Shown: positions 41,253 to 49,686 of the stretch, in pieces
Layout of the letters: every line of letters begins with the position of its first letter
Numbering within the stretch: position 1 is the first letter of the stretch
Virus record (IMG/VR): IMGVR_UViG_3300050821_005619
Coordinates: 1 to 53,810 of that record
Direction: 5' to 3' (one strand)
Source of the DNA: a virus
DNA length: 53,810 bases
Made by a program: the position numbers and the translations under genes
The notes under the pieces: generated by a model
The model's input: only the letters and a program-made list of their open reading frames with translations
Databases searched by the model: none
What the model was told of the DNA's origin: nothing

Positions 41253-41270
41253 CGCCGTTTCCCCCACGCG

Positions 41271-41295
41271 GGCGGAGGGCTTGAGGCCCCCCGCC
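41271..41295 (-). other. G+C-rich imperfect hairpin between replication genes
   Basis: GGCGGAGGGC pairs with GCCCCCCGCC around a TTGAG loop with one central mismatch. It lies in the gap between the Cys-rich protein gene and the primase-helicase. There is no U-tract in the direction of transcription, so it is a weak structure rather than a clear terminator. Confidence 0.35.
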
Positions 41296-41304
41296 TATTG
41301 GACG

Positions 41305-42513
41305 TCAGATCGTCTTGTTGATTGTGTCCATGAGCTTGGAGAGAACTTCGCCGGACGGAACGATGGGTACAGGCCCGTCGGCAACTGGGGCGGTGGCGAC
41401 GGTGGTGGCCTGACCGGCAACCACGGCGGCGCTGTCGGTCGGGTCGGGGCTGACCTGCGGCGTGCGCTTGCCCTCCTGCGCCGGGGTGCGGCCGCGCCCC
41501 TTTTTCGGGGTCTGTCCCTTCTGCATGGCGAGGAACGCAGCCCACGCAGCGGCATCGACGCCGGGCGGTGGCTCCTCGGGCAGGCCCGCAGGGGCGGGCT
41601 CAGGCGCTGGCGTGCGCTGGAGATGGGGAGGGATCGCCAGATCGTCGTGCGGCTGGGCCTGTGGCTGGGTCTGCGTCATCGCCACCGGCTTGTCGTCGGT
41701 CGGCTGCGGCTTGATCGTGCGGTGCACCTCCTGCGCGCTCTCGTCCCACGCCTCGACCTGCTCGAGCTCAAGGTTGAGGATGCGGTCGATCAGCGGGTGT
41801 TCCAGCATGCCGACGACCTGCTCGGCCTGCGCGTCGTTGAGCGCCGCCTTGGCGTCGAAGTCGAACACCGGGTACGCCTGCCCGGCGAGGAACGTGACAC
41901 GCGTCCACACTTGACAGTAGTTGACCCCGTTGGCTTCGAGCATGCCCTGATAGGGACCGAGGCGCTTCAGCGATGACGGCGGCACCGAGAGCATCATCGG
42001 CCCGCTCATGCCCTTGTTCTCGATGTCGCCGACCGGCACGACGGCGAGCCGCTTCATGTCCATGCACGCCTTGCCGCGCGTCGCCTGCCCGGTGTCGCGG
42101 TTGATCTTGGAACCCCACACGTTGTGCTGGCAGCCTTGGCACTGCTTGGCCTGCCGCTTGGGCGACGCCTGATCGGGCACGATGCCGTTGGTCGACCAGC
42201 AGTCGGGCGGGCCCATGTTGCCCTCCTGATACGCGCCCTCGTACCACGCTTTGCTGGGGTGAGCGCTCGCTCGCAGGATGACGATGTCGAGATAGGGGCT
42301 GGGGATCACCGAGCCATCCGGCATCGGGTAGAGGATCGGCTTGGTTTCGCCTTGATACTTGAAACCCCACTTGCTGCCCTTGTATGTGACGCGGGCGAAG
42401 CCAGCGCCGACGCCTTCGTCGAGGCGTTCGGTGGGCAGCTGGACACCTTGGAAACGATTCGATACTGCGACGGCACCGCCGTTGCGAAAGATTGTCAGGC
42501 CCTGCTCAGGCAT
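41305..42513 (-). CDS. Cys-rich replication-associated protein, possible ssDNA-binding, 402 aa
   Basis: Residues about 1-240 form a folded domain with a Cys cluster (DCWSTNGIVPD, QCQGCQHNVWG and KACMDMKR), a probable zinc site. The C-terminal 130 residues are Pro- and Gln-rich and disordered. Such a folded domain plus a tail, sited between a primase-helicase and a helicase-nuclease set, fits a single-strand-binding or replisome linker protein. I recall similar proteins in phages but cannot name the family. ATG 42513 has GAGGGG upstream. Confidence 0.6.
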   Translation of the reverse strand: MPEQGLTIFRNGGAVAVSNRFQGVQLPTERLDEGVGAGFARVTYKGSKWGFKYQGETKPILYPMPDGSVIPSPYLDIVILRASAHPSKAWYEGAYQEGNMGPPDCWSTNGIVPDQASPKRQAKQCQGCQHNVWGSKINRDTGQATRGKACMDMKRLAVVPVGDIENKGMSGPMMLSVPPSSLKRLGPYQGMLEANGVNYCQVWTRVTFLAGQAYPVFDFDAKAALNDAQAEQVVGMLEHPLIDRILNLELEQVEAWDESAQEVHRTIKPQPTDDKPVAMTQTQPQAQPHDDLAIPPHLQRTPAPEPAPAGLPEEPPPGVDAAAWAAFLAMQKGQTPKKGRGRTPAQEGKRTPQVSPDPTDSAAVVAGQATTVATAPVADGPVPIVPSGEVLSKLMDTINKTI

Positions 42514-42525
42514 GTGATTTCCCCT

Positions 42526-42930
42526 CTATTTGCGTTGGACTAGGACGACTTCTCGGGTGCTGAAATTAACACCCGGCGGCAACTGACCGCCATGCTCTTC
42601 GATGTATGCTTCGACAGCATCCTTCTTCGGACGGAAGTCCGCAAGGTCGAAATTACTATTTGCAATCACGAACTCACGGAACATTGCCGTGTCAGCCAGC
42701 GTGGCGCTACGCTGCCTATTGATGAACGCCGTGCCGAAGTCACTAGAGATAGACTGCACCTTCTGCTCCTTCAGATGCGCCCTGAGGAACGCCTCGATGC
42801 CCTCCATGATCTCATCGAGTTTCTTCACCTCCACCTTCTGCTGCTTGACCAGCGCCTCCTTTTTGTCGCGCAGTTTGATGTAGCTGTCGATCAGCTTGGC
42901 CAGTGTGCCTTCCTCCATCTGTTCGCTCAT
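42526..42930 (-). CDS. Helical replication-cluster protein, 134 aa
   Basis: The first 60 residues form a strong coiled coil (LRDKKEALVKQQKVEVKKLD). The second part has DFGTAFINRQRSATLAD and LPPGVNFSTREVVLV. This layout resembles phage proteins of the Gp157 or nuclease-inhibitor type that bind recombination proteins, but I only recognise the architecture. ATGA overlap links it to the SNF2 helicase stop. Confidence 0.65.
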   Translation of the reverse strand: MSEQMEEGTLAKLIDSYIKLRDKKEALVKQQKVEVKKLDEIMEGIEAFLRAHLKEQKVQSISSDFGTAFINRQRSATLADTAMFREFVIANSNFDLADFRPKKDAVEAYIEEHGGQLPPGVNFSTREVVLVQRK

Positions 42931-44384
42931 GCTGCCTCCTTCACCAGTGTGCGGCTGTCCTCTTCGAGTAGCTTCAGCAGGCTGTCCTGCACGTTGATGT
43001 GATGGGTCAGCAGGCCGTAGATGTGCTTCTCGGTGGCAGTGGCCTGCAGGTGCAGGAACAGTTGCTTGCGCGTCTGGCCGACGCGGCGCACGCGTGCGTT
43101 CGCCTGATCGTATATCTCGGTGCTGGTGATCGGGCCGTACCAGATCACCGTGCTGGCCTCGGTGAAGGTGTTGCCGTGGCTCATGCACTGCGGGTGGGCG
43201 ACCAGCGCCTTCAGCTGCGGCCGGTCATCGTTGCGACCCAGCTGGAACTCGCGGAAGATGCGGTCACGTTCCTTGAGCGCCGTCGCGCCGCTCACCGTGT
43301 CGCACTCGATCCCAGCATCGTCGAGCACTTTCTTGATGCCCTGCAGCGCATGGATGAACGGCACGAAGATCAGCACCTTGTGCTCGGCCGCCTCGACGAG
43401 GTCGACCAGCGTCTCGTTGCGCTCTTGGTTGTCGAGGTGGATCGTCTGGTGCTTGTCGTCGTAGACCCAGCCGAGGCTGATCTGCAGCAGCTTCGACATC
43501 ACCGCGCCCGCATTGGCGGCGCTGATCTGGCCTTCCTTGAGGAACATGAAGCAGTCCTTGGCGACCGCCTTGTAGACCTGCGCCTGCTTCGGTCCCATGG
43601 CGATGTCGACCCGCCGGGTGATGAAGGGCGGCAACTCCATGATGTCGTCGAGGGTGAAGCGCACGTTGGGCTTGAGTGCGTTCAACGCCATGTCGACTGA
43701 GCCGCGACGCGGCACGAACTTGAACTGGTTGATGCGCAGCATCGTCTGGTCGCGGAAGGTGGTCCACCAGCGCGGCACCGAGTCGGGGGTGACGATGCGC
43801 GCCTGCTGCCAGACATCGGTCGGCGCGTTGGGCATCGGCGCGCCGGTCAGGCCCCACACCATCTCCTTGCGCTGGGCGAGGTTCTCGGCCACCCGGCTGC
43901 GCTTGGTGCGGTTGCGGTAGGTCGCCAGTTCGTCGATGCACAGGACGTTGATGTCCTTCCGCTTGGCGACCTCGTCGGCGATGATCTTCAGGCCGTCGTG
44001 GTTGACGATGTAGATGTCGGCAGGCTCGGCCAGCAGCTTGAAGCGCTTCTCTCGAGTGCCGTGCAGCACGGCGCACTTCAAGTGGGGGGCAGTGAACAGG
44101 ACTTCGCGTGACCATGTGAAGCGCAGCGTCGACAGTGGGGCCACGACCAGCATGCTCTTGGCGACATCGCAGCGCCTGAGATAGTCGAACGCCCACAGCA
44201 CCGCCTTGGTCTTGCCGGTGCCCATCGAGTTCAGCACGTAGGCGCGCTGGTTCTCGGTCAGCAACTCGACGGTGATCTTCTGGATTTCGAACGGCGTGCC
44301 GCCGCACCAGTCGTAGTTGGTGCGCAGGATGTGGGGGTGAACCTCGACCCCCATCTGGCGCAGCTGGTCTAGGCTGGTCTGCAT
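42927..44384 (-). CDS. SNF2-type DEAD/DEAH helicase, 485 aa
   Basis: A superfamily 2 helicase. Motif I is NSMGTGKT (52-59) and motif Ia is VVAPLSTL. Motif II is CIDELA (149-154) and motif III is LTGAPMPN. Motifs V and VI are MSHGNTF and QANARVRRVGQ. The arrangement is that of phage SNF2-like translocases. The start at ATG 44384 overlaps the VRR-NUC gene by 16 bases; GTG 44411 is an alternative. The adjacent VRR-NUC gene suggests a helicase-nuclease pair acting on DNA junctions. Confidence 0.87.
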   Translation of the reverse strand: MQTSLDQLRQMGVEVHPHILRTNYDWCGGTPFEIQKITVELLTENQRAYVLNSMGTGKTKAVLWAFDYLRRCDVAKSMLVVAPLSTLRFTWSREVLFTAPHLKCAVLHGTREKRFKLLAEPADIYIVNHDGLKIIADEVAKRKDINVLCIDELATYRNRTKRSRVAENLAQRKEMVWGLTGAPMPNAPTDVWQQARIVTPDSVPRWWTTFRDQTMLRINQFKFVPRRGSVDMALNALKPNVRFTLDDIMELPPFITRRVDIAMGPKQAQVYKAVAKDCFMFLKEGQISAANAGAVMSKLLQISLGWVYDDKHQTIHLDNQERNETLVDLVEAAEHKVLIFVPFIHALQGIKKVLDDAGIECDTVSGATALKERDRIFREFQLGRNDDRPQLKALVAHPQCMSHGNTFTEASTVIWYGPITSTEIYDQANARVRRVGQTRKQLFLHLQATATEKHIYGLLTHHINVQDSLLKLLEEDSRTLVKEAA

Positions 44385-44680
44385 GTCTCTAACCACCGTG
44401 TGAAGGCGCACAGGCCGTCAGGCCCGCTGATGATGAACACCTTGCCGTCAGCAGCCACGATCTCGCGCGCCGTCTGGCGCTGCAGCGGCCGCAGCGTTTC
44501 GCCGGGCCGCTTGGCTTCGATGGCGACGAAGCGCCCGGCGATGCAGCAGATGTAGTCGAGCGCGCGCTTGCCCATGCCGTTCTGCACCGGCTTGTACCAC
44601 CACATCACGACGCCCCGCTCTTGGTAGGCTTCGAGCAGGGCATCGATGCGCGCCTTGACGGCACCTTCCGGCGTCGCCAT
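44369..44680 (-). CDS. VRR-NUC domain nuclease, 103 aa
   Basis: A stand-alone VRR-NUC (PD-(D/E)XK) fold. The N-terminal helix PEGAVKARIDALL leads to QNGMGKRALDYI (Asp42), then VAIEAKRPG (Glu55, Lys57), and a Gln/Arg-rich helix (LRPLQRQTA). Viral versions are Holliday-junction-type or structure-specific nucleases. ATG 44680 overlaps the upstream stop (TGATG). Confidence 0.88.
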   Translation of the reverse strand: MATPEGAVKARIDALLEAYQERGVVMWWYKPVQNGMGKRALDYICCIAGRFVAIEAKRPGETLRPLQRQTAREIVAADGKVFIISGPDGLCAFTRWLETCRPA

Positions 44681-44916
44681 CAGCGTTTTACCAAACGCCA
44701 CCGTTCCATGGCGTCGGCGCACTGCAGCGCCTCGCGCACCATCGCCCGGTCGCTCTCAGGCTTCGCATCAAGGTCGATGGCCATGCTGCGGTTGTGCGCC
44801 CACTGGCGCACGAGATGGGGGGCGTAGGCGTCGCGCGCCAGCAGGACGAAGTAGGGCTCGTCAGGCTCGGCGTTGGCGTAGCAGTCGAAATTGCCGGGCT
44901 GGTTCTTAGTTCCCAT
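44680..44916 (-). CDS. Hypothetical phage protein, 78 aa
   Basis: It begins MGTKNQPGNFDCYANAEPDE and continues with a helical second half (AMVREALQCADAMERW). I recall similar short proteins in many phage replication regions without a known function. It is translated in overlap with both nuclease genes (TAATG start, TGATG end). Confidence 0.7.
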   Translation of the reverse strand: MGTKNQPGNFDCYANAEPDEPYFVLLARDAYAPHLVRQWAHNRSMAIDLDAKPESDRAMVREALQCADAMERWRLVKR

Positions 44917-45656
44917 TAGAAGCTCCCTTTGCCATGGTACTGACAGGACTTGACCGGGCAGTGGCGCTTGCACAGCCCGCTCGGCTTGGGCTCGTAGATG
45001 CCGGTGGCGTGCGCCAGCTTCATCTTGTTGACCCTCGGCAGGATACGCTGCCACAGCTGCGGCAACTCGGGGCGGGAAATGAGATCGGTGGTCCAGAAGT
45101 CTTCCTTCAACCACACGAAGTCCATCTTGACGTACTGCACCAGCGGGTAGTGCACCATCACGGCAGCGGCGGTCAGGTGCAGCTGCTCGCTGTCGGTCTT
45201 CCATGTGTTGGTCGCGTCGTCGAGGTAGCACTTCGAGTTGCCGGTCTTCCAGTCGAGGATGCGGGCGAACGGGCCGCTGATCTTGAGCACGTCGGCAACC
45301 GCCCTGAACCACACCGGCACACGCTTGTCGAAGTATTCGCAGGGGTTCAGCTGCTCGGTGATCGCCAGCTTCATCTCGGCCTTGCGCATGGTGGTCAGCG
45401 GGTCGAACGGCTCCTTCGCAAACTTGACCCATGGTTCCCACTTGGCCATCTCGGGCGGCAGCGGTGGGCTGTGGTCGACTGATTTGGCGAAGGCTTCGTG
45501 CACCTGTTTGCCCCAGCGCTGCTGTTCGCTCTCGGGCTGGGTGAAGTCCTTGGCGATGCGGGTGTGGTAGAACTGCTTCGGGCACTGCTCGAAACTTTCG
45601 AGCGCCGAGAAGCTCCAGAAGAACGGTCGCTGTTCGGATTGTACGATGCTGTCCAT
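44916..45656 (-). CDS. Cas4/RecB-like PD-(D/E)XK exonuclease, 246 aa
   Basis: It shows the RecB/Cas4 layout. FSALESFEQCPKQFY (16-30) supplies Cys25. AVADVL (Asp122) and ILDWKTG (Asp135, Lys137) form the catalytic core. A C-terminal Cys cluster, CKRHCPVKSC (229, 233, 238), may hold an iron-sulphur cluster together with Cys25. The enzyme probably resects DNA ends for recombination. ATG 45656 with GGAGGG was preferred over the in-frame start at 45683. Confidence 0.82.
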   Translation of the reverse strand: MDSIVQSEQRPFFWSFSALESFEQCPKQFYHTRIAKDFTQPESEQQRWGKQVHEAFAKSVDHSPPLPPEMAKWEPWVKFAKEPFDPLTTMRKAEMKLAITEQLNPCEYFDKRVPVWFRAVADVLKISGPFARILDWKTGNSKCYLDDATNTWKTDSEQLHLTAAAVMVHYPLVQYVKMDFVWLKEDFWTTDLISRPELPQLWQRILPRVNKMKLAHATGIYEPKPSGLCKRHCPVKSCQYHGKGSF

Positions 45657-45671
45657 AGGCCCTCCTAATGG

Positions 45672-45709
45672 AGGGGTCACCACCCCGTGGGGGCAAGGTG
45701 GTGACCCCT
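45672..45709. other. Perfect 13-bp inverted repeat at the polymerase stop codon
   Basis: AGGGGTCACCACC (45672-45684) pairs exactly with GGTGGTGACCCCT (45697-45709) around a 12-base loop. The outer arm includes part of the polymerase stop. Neither side carries a U-tract, so it is unlikely to be a standard terminator. It may be an attenuator, a processing signal or a protein-binding site between polymerase and exonuclease genes. Confidence 0.6.
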
Positions 45710-47624
45710 ATTTGGCGTCGCCATACGATAGGCCGACGCCAATGTCGACATCGAGAGGGAGCGTCGGAGCCCACGCTGGTGGGCGTTTCATTTCCTGCCT
45801 GAGCAACGCAGTGACCGGATCAACGTATTTCTCCGGCACGGCGTAAACTATTTCATCGTGGGAACTATGTGTCAAGCGGGTAGAGTATTCGGCAAGTGGT
45901 TTTTTAAGGCGCACGGCGGCCTGCATCACGGCGATGCGGGCGAGGAACTGGATGATGTTCTCCAGCATCTTGCCGCCGTAAATCTTGTAGGTGTAGCCGT
46001 TGTACTCGTAGGTCCACTCGCCGCGCCAACCGTCGAAGTCGAATTTGAGGTTGTCGTAGTAGAGGCACAGCCCGTTCGGTCCGACGATGCGCCCCTTCTC
46101 GACCCGCAGCACGCCGAACTGGCGCGGCGGCTCGATGCCGACCAGCACGTTGAACAGCTGGGGCAGGATGTTCCACATGCCCGATATCTTGCTCATGCGG
46201 TTGCGGTAGCTGTAGACCGTGCGCTGCGCCTCGCCGTCAGGCAGCTGCACCGGGCCGCCCTCGTCGTGGTAACTGAGCAGCCATACAGTAAGTTGGAACT
46301 TGCGCCATGCAGCTTGGTAGCCCAGCTGCAGGATGCCGGTCTTGCCGACGAAGCGCTCCTTGGGGTGTTGATTTTTGTCAATCGGCATCTGGTAGATCGT
46401 GCTGGCGAAGCTGGCATAGACGTCGACGCCCTTGCGGAACTCCTCCAGCAGGTCGTCCTGCCCGCAGAACCATGCGTTCATGCGCGCCTCAATTTGACGA
46501 CTATCAGCCGTCACGACGAGGTGGCCGGGCGGGGCCATGATCGACTTGCGAATGGGCGACTTGCGGCCCCAGTTCTGTGGGTTTAGCTGCCAGCCACCCC
46601 CTAGCCGGTGGGTGATCGCCGCGCCGACCATGAGCGGGATCGGCATCAACCCGGTCTCAGGCTTCCGCGTACGAGGAAAGAACTCGAGCCTGCCGATGTT
46701 GAGCATGCGGTGGGTGCGCGTCTCCTCGCCCGTGCTCTTGTGGGCGAGCCGGGCTTCGACCAGCGTGGCTACACTCGGGTCGTCGCTCTCCAGCAGTTCG
46801 AGGAACGGTCGGTCGCCCTTGCTGAAGGCGTAGGTCCACTTCTCGGTTTTCTTGCTGAACTTCATCGGCGGGTCGACGCCCAAGGTCTTCAGCAGTTCGG
46901 CAAACTGGGGGTTGGATTGCAGCTGGCCCTCGTCCTGCAGGCCGGTCAGGGCGGCAGCTTGGCTGAACAGTTCAGCCTTGCGCGCCTGCTCCTGCCCGAG
47001 GTTGGTGGCCAGCACCTCCTCGTTCAGGCGGAACACCGGCTCGACGGCGCAGCGTGCGATCATGTCCTGCAGAACGATCTCCTCGACCGGCAGTTCCGGC
47101 AGCAGGCGCAGGAATATCTGGCGGCAGAGCTCGGTGTCGTTGAGGCAGTAGTTGGTGTACTCGGGCCACAGCCCGGCAGCGATGATGTCGGCGCGCGTCA
47201 TGCCGACCACCTTGTAGAGCGTCTTGCCCTTCTGCATGCCGAAGTGAGCGGCGACGGCATCGAGGCTGACGCTGTCGAGGCAGTGCTGGCGCAGCGTGCG
47301 CGCCATCGCCATGGTGTCGAGGATCAGGTCGGGGACGTAGCCGAACTGCCACGAGGCGATGCACATGTCGAACAGGGCATGGTGCGAGACCATGGCGACG
47401 CGGCGGCCGCGCAGGCTATCAAAAAAGGTTTGGATGTTGGGGCCGTCCACAAGGTACGGCCGATCCTTGACGCCTTCGGCAACGCCGAGGCAGGTCGCTT
47501 CAAAGCGCGGGTCAAGGATGTAGCTGGGCGTGTCCAGCTTTTTGAGCGTGTACTCTTTCGAGTAGAACGATTCGAAGTCTACGAAGATGTATTCGAGTTC
47601 GCTGGTTGGCTGATCTTTAGGCAT
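45708..47624 (-). CDS. DNA polymerase I-type (family A), 638 aa
   Basis: The replicative polymerase. The 3'-5' exonuclease domain has VDFES (15-19; Asp16, Glu18), LFD (Asp86) and LNDTE (Asp163). The polymerase domain has motif A, TADSRQIEARM (372-382), motif B around KTGILQLGYQ (428-437) and motif C, HDE (589-591). There is no 5'-nuclease domain, as in T7-type polymerases. The ATG at 47624 sits two bases after the U-tract of an intrinsic terminator. A palindrome copy codes PRTR at 317-320. Confidence 0.93.
   Translation of the reverse strand: MPKDQPTSELEYIFVDFESFYSKEYTLKKLDTPSYILDPRFEATCLGVAEGVKDRPYLVDGPNIQTFFDSLRGRRVAMVSHHALFDMCIASWQFGYVPDLILDTMAMARTLRQHCLDSVSLDAVAAHFGMQKGKTLYKVVGMTRADIIAAGLWPEYTNYCLNDTELCRQIFLRLLPELPVEEIVLQDMIARCAVEPVFRLNEEVLATNLGQEQARKAELFSQAAALTGLQDEGQLQSNPQFAELLKTLGVDPPMKFSKKTEKWTYAFSKGDRPFLELLESDDPSVATLVEARLAHKSTGEETRTHRMLNIGRLEFFPRTRKPETGLMPIPLMVGAAITHRLGGGWQLNPQNWGRKSPIRKSIMAPPGHLVVTADSRQIEARMNAWFCGQDDLLEEFRKGVDVYASFASTIYQMPIDKNQHPKERFVGKTGILQLGYQAAWRKFQLTVWLLSYHDEGGPVQLPDGEAQRTVYSYRNRMSKISGMWNILPQLFNVLVGIEPPRQFGVLRVEKGRIVGPNGLCLYYDNLKFDFDGWRGEWTYEYNGYTYKIYGGKMLENIIQFLARIAVMQAAVRLKKPLAEYSTRLTHSSHDEIVYAVPEKYVDPVTALLRQEMKRPPAWAPTLPLDVDIGVGLSYGDAK
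46663..46678. repeat. Palindrome copy 6 (one mismatch), inside the polymerase
   Basis: TTCCGCGTACGAGGAA carries the same single T-to-G change as copy 3. It codes FPRTRK at residues 316-321, between the exonuclease and polymerase domains. Confidence 0.85.
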
Positions 47625-47625
47625 G

Positions 47626-47667
47626 AAAAAACCCCCACGCGGGGGCTGAGCCTACCGCGTGGGGGTT
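47626..47667 (-). terminator. Intrinsic terminator abutting the polymerase start codon
   Basis: A perfect 13-bp stem of AACCCCCACGCGG (47630-47642) with CCGCGTGGGGGTT (47655-47667) has an inner GGC-TGA-GCC hairpin in the loop. On the minus strand it is followed by TTTTTT (47631-47626), and then, after one base, the polymerase ATG. It should end transcription of the upstream small genes or act as an attenuator of the polymerase gene. The G-run that could act as its Shine-Dalgarno is inside the stem. Confidence 0.85.
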
Positions 47668-47692
47668 AATTTGCAAGTGTTCTCTTTACGTG

Positions 47693-47944
47693 CTAGTCTT
47701 CGTCGAGATGCTGGGTTACCATCACAGCAATCTTGAGGTCGTGCTCGGCAGCATAGTCCCGCAGCTTGGCAGCGACGGTGTCAGCTTCTGCGCCGTCGTG
47801 GAAGGTCCAGTCGATGTCGCGCTCGCCGAACCCGGCACCAGAACCCGACGGGTCCTTGCCGACCACGGCGCGCAGCTTATCGTCCAGCGTGAAGTCGTGG
47901 ACGTTGAGCGCGTAGGTCACATCCAATATCCAATAAGCTGCCAT
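47693..47944 (-). CDS. Hypothetical protein, 83 aa
   Basis: The protein is compact, soluble and acidic, with a beta start (AAYWILDVTYALNVH), a helix (AEADTVAAKLRDYAAEHDLK) and a final strand (IAVMVTQ). GGAG lies before ATG 47944. It is the last gene before the polymerase terminator. No family was recognised. Confidence 0.65.
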   Translation of the reverse strand: MAAYWILDVTYALNVHDFTLDDKLRAVVGKDPSGSGAGFGERDIDWTFHDGAEADTVAAKLRDYAAEHDLKIAVMVTQHLDED

Positions 47945-47954
47945 TGTACCACTC

Positions 47955-48161
47955 CTACTTAATCGGGAACTTGAACTTCATCGTCTCCCGCAAATCCTTC
48001 ACCAAGGAGTCGAGGTCGACGTAGACTTTCTTGAGGACCACCGTGCCCGGTGAGTCCAGCGTCTGGTGGCGACGAATGATCATCGTCGCCCCATTGTCCA
48101 GTCCATCGATGCGAGCGCGCATCGAGAAGTCCTCCGCCTTGTGGCCATTACCACTAGCCAT
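47955..48161 (-). CDS. Hypothetical protein, 68 aa
   Basis: A small, basic, beta-rich protein (GATMIIRRHQ, TVVLKKVYVDLDSLVKDL). AGGAG lies before ATG 48161. It lies four bases after the 505-residue protein gene. No family was recognised. Confidence 0.65.
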   Translation of the reverse strand: MASGNGHKAEDFSMRARIDGLDNGATMIIRRHQTLDSPGTVVLKKVYVDLDSLVKDLRETMKFKFPIK

Positions 48162-48165
48162 GCGT

Positions 48166-49683
48166 TTACTCCTGCTTGGTCGGTTTCACCACGTACTCCT
48201 TCCGCACCCAGCCGAGGCTGGGATCGCCACGCACGTGCTCGTGGATCAAACGGCCGAAGGCCATGCAGATGCCGCACAGCCTATAGCCTTCGCTGTAGTC
48301 GTACTCCCACTGGTGCTCGTCGCGCGGACAGCGCTCGGCATGCAGGTAAGTACGCCAGTGCGAGCGCACCTCGTGCGCGCGCCGTCTGCTGCTGGTGCGC
48401 AGCAGTCGCTCGATGTACTGGACCGGCTTCTCCTTCGGCACCCTGAGCACGATGCGATGGTAGTCCATCATCGGCCGCCGCCCGGTCAGCCCGGTGCGGA
48501 TCGTGCCGGTCGGCTCGACGCGGTGCGCGTCGATGGGCACCTCGTTCAGGCAGGCGAGGATGATCACGATCCACCGCATCATGCCGGTGAACTCGGTGGT
48601 CTCCTGCACCAGCAGCTTGGCGATGGTGGCCGACGTTGCCTCGAGCCCAGCCTGCGGGATCAGCTGCTCGATGATCGCCCGCATGCGCCCGGTGCCCAGC
48701 GTGCCGTGGCGCAGCAGGAAGTGCGGCAGGCGCAGGTCCTTCATCTGCGCCATCTTCTCGATCACCGTGCTCTTGCCCTCGGCGGCATAGCCCCACAGCG
48801 ACGCTGGCCCGAGCGCCCGCAGCAGCACGATCTCTTCGGGGGTCTTGTTCTGATAAATCTCTTCAGCGTGATCCTGTGTCGGCGGCAGGAACGGACGGCA
48901 GCCGGTGCCTCTGCCGTCCTGCCCGGTGAACTCGTACTCGCGCACGCTGAAGAAATAGCAGATCGTCGTGCCGATCAGGCCGTTGTCGCCGAACGTCTCG
49001 CACACCATCTCGACCACCGCCTCGGTATCGGAGAGGCGGCGGATGATCAGGCCGAGGCGCTCGGCCACCTCGTCCCAATTGAACTTGCTGTTGTCCATGC
49101 CGTGCAGGTCGCGCATGACCCGCACCTTGGTCTTGAGGTCGAACTCGATCCACGTGATGTCGTAGGGCAACGTGGCGTACTGCAGCCGGGTCAGCAGCTT
49201 CTCCGGCTTGCAGGTCGAGGATATCTCCGTGGCATAGCGCACGAAGTCATTGTCGAGCACGAAGCGGTGGGCGCGCCGCATGTCGTGCCGGTACGACTGC
49301 AGCACCGGCTCGATTGCCTTGGCCTGATGCTTGGTGAGGCCGAGGCGCTTGGCGATGCTGTAGGTTTCGGCAAGGAAGAGATCGGCGAGGCTGGCCTCTT
49401 CCTTCGGTTCCTTCATCGCCTGCCGAGCGAGACGCTCGGCAAGCGGGTGGCCCCCTGTCAGGGCGTTGGCAAAGTCCATGGCGGGCGACTTGCCGCCCGT
49501 CACGCTGGGTATCTCCCCGGCCATCCAGCTGAGGGTGCCCGACTTCAGGACCCTGCTGACCTCGGAGAGCGGCGTCCCCTTAGGGACGTGCCCCGTCTGG
49601 TTATGCTGGATGACGCCCGGTGTCTCGCCGCTCCTGCGGTACTCGCGCTTACTGCGCTGGCTGGCATGTTTGCGTTTCGCCAT
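48166..49683 (-). CDS. Large conserved phage protein of unknown function, 505 aa
   Basis: The N-terminal 40 residues are basic and disordered. A helical middle (about 120-260) contains HRFVLDNDFVRYATEI and PEKLLTRLQYATLPY, followed by ITWIEFDLKTKVRVMRDLHG. The C-terminal part has MDYHRIVLRVP, HEVRSHWRTYLHAE and a four-Cys stretch with GYRLCGICMAF and HVRGDPSLGW. I recall this layout in other phage genomes as unassigned. The late Cys pairs may bind zinc. It is the largest gene of the small-gene block, so it probably has a central early or virion role. Function cannot be inferred. Confidence 0.7.
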   Translation of the reverse strand: MAKRKHASQRSKREYRRSGETPGVIQHNQTGHVPKGTPLSEVSRVLKSGTLSWMAGEIPSVTGGKSPAMDFANALTGGHPLAERLARQAMKEPKEEASLADLFLAETYSIAKRLGLTKHQAKAIEPVLQSYRHDMRRAHRFVLDNDFVRYATEISSTCKPEKLLTRLQYATLPYDITWIEFDLKTKVRVMRDLHGMDNSKFNWDEVAERLGLIIRRLSDTEAVVEMVCETFGDNGLIGTTICYFFSVREYEFTGQDGRGTGCRPFLPPTQDHAEEIYQNKTPEEIVLLRALGPASLWGYAAEGKSTVIEKMAQMKDLRLPHFLLRHGTLGTGRMRAIIEQLIPQAGLEATSATIAKLLVQETTEFTGMMRWIVIILACLNEVPIDAHRVEPTGTIRTGLTGRRPMMDYHRIVLRVPKEKPVQYIERLLRTSSRRRAHEVRSHWRTYLHAERCPRDEHQWEYDYSEGYRLCGICMAFGRLIHEHVRGDPSLGWVRKEYVVKPTKQE

Positions 49684-49686
49684 CGG

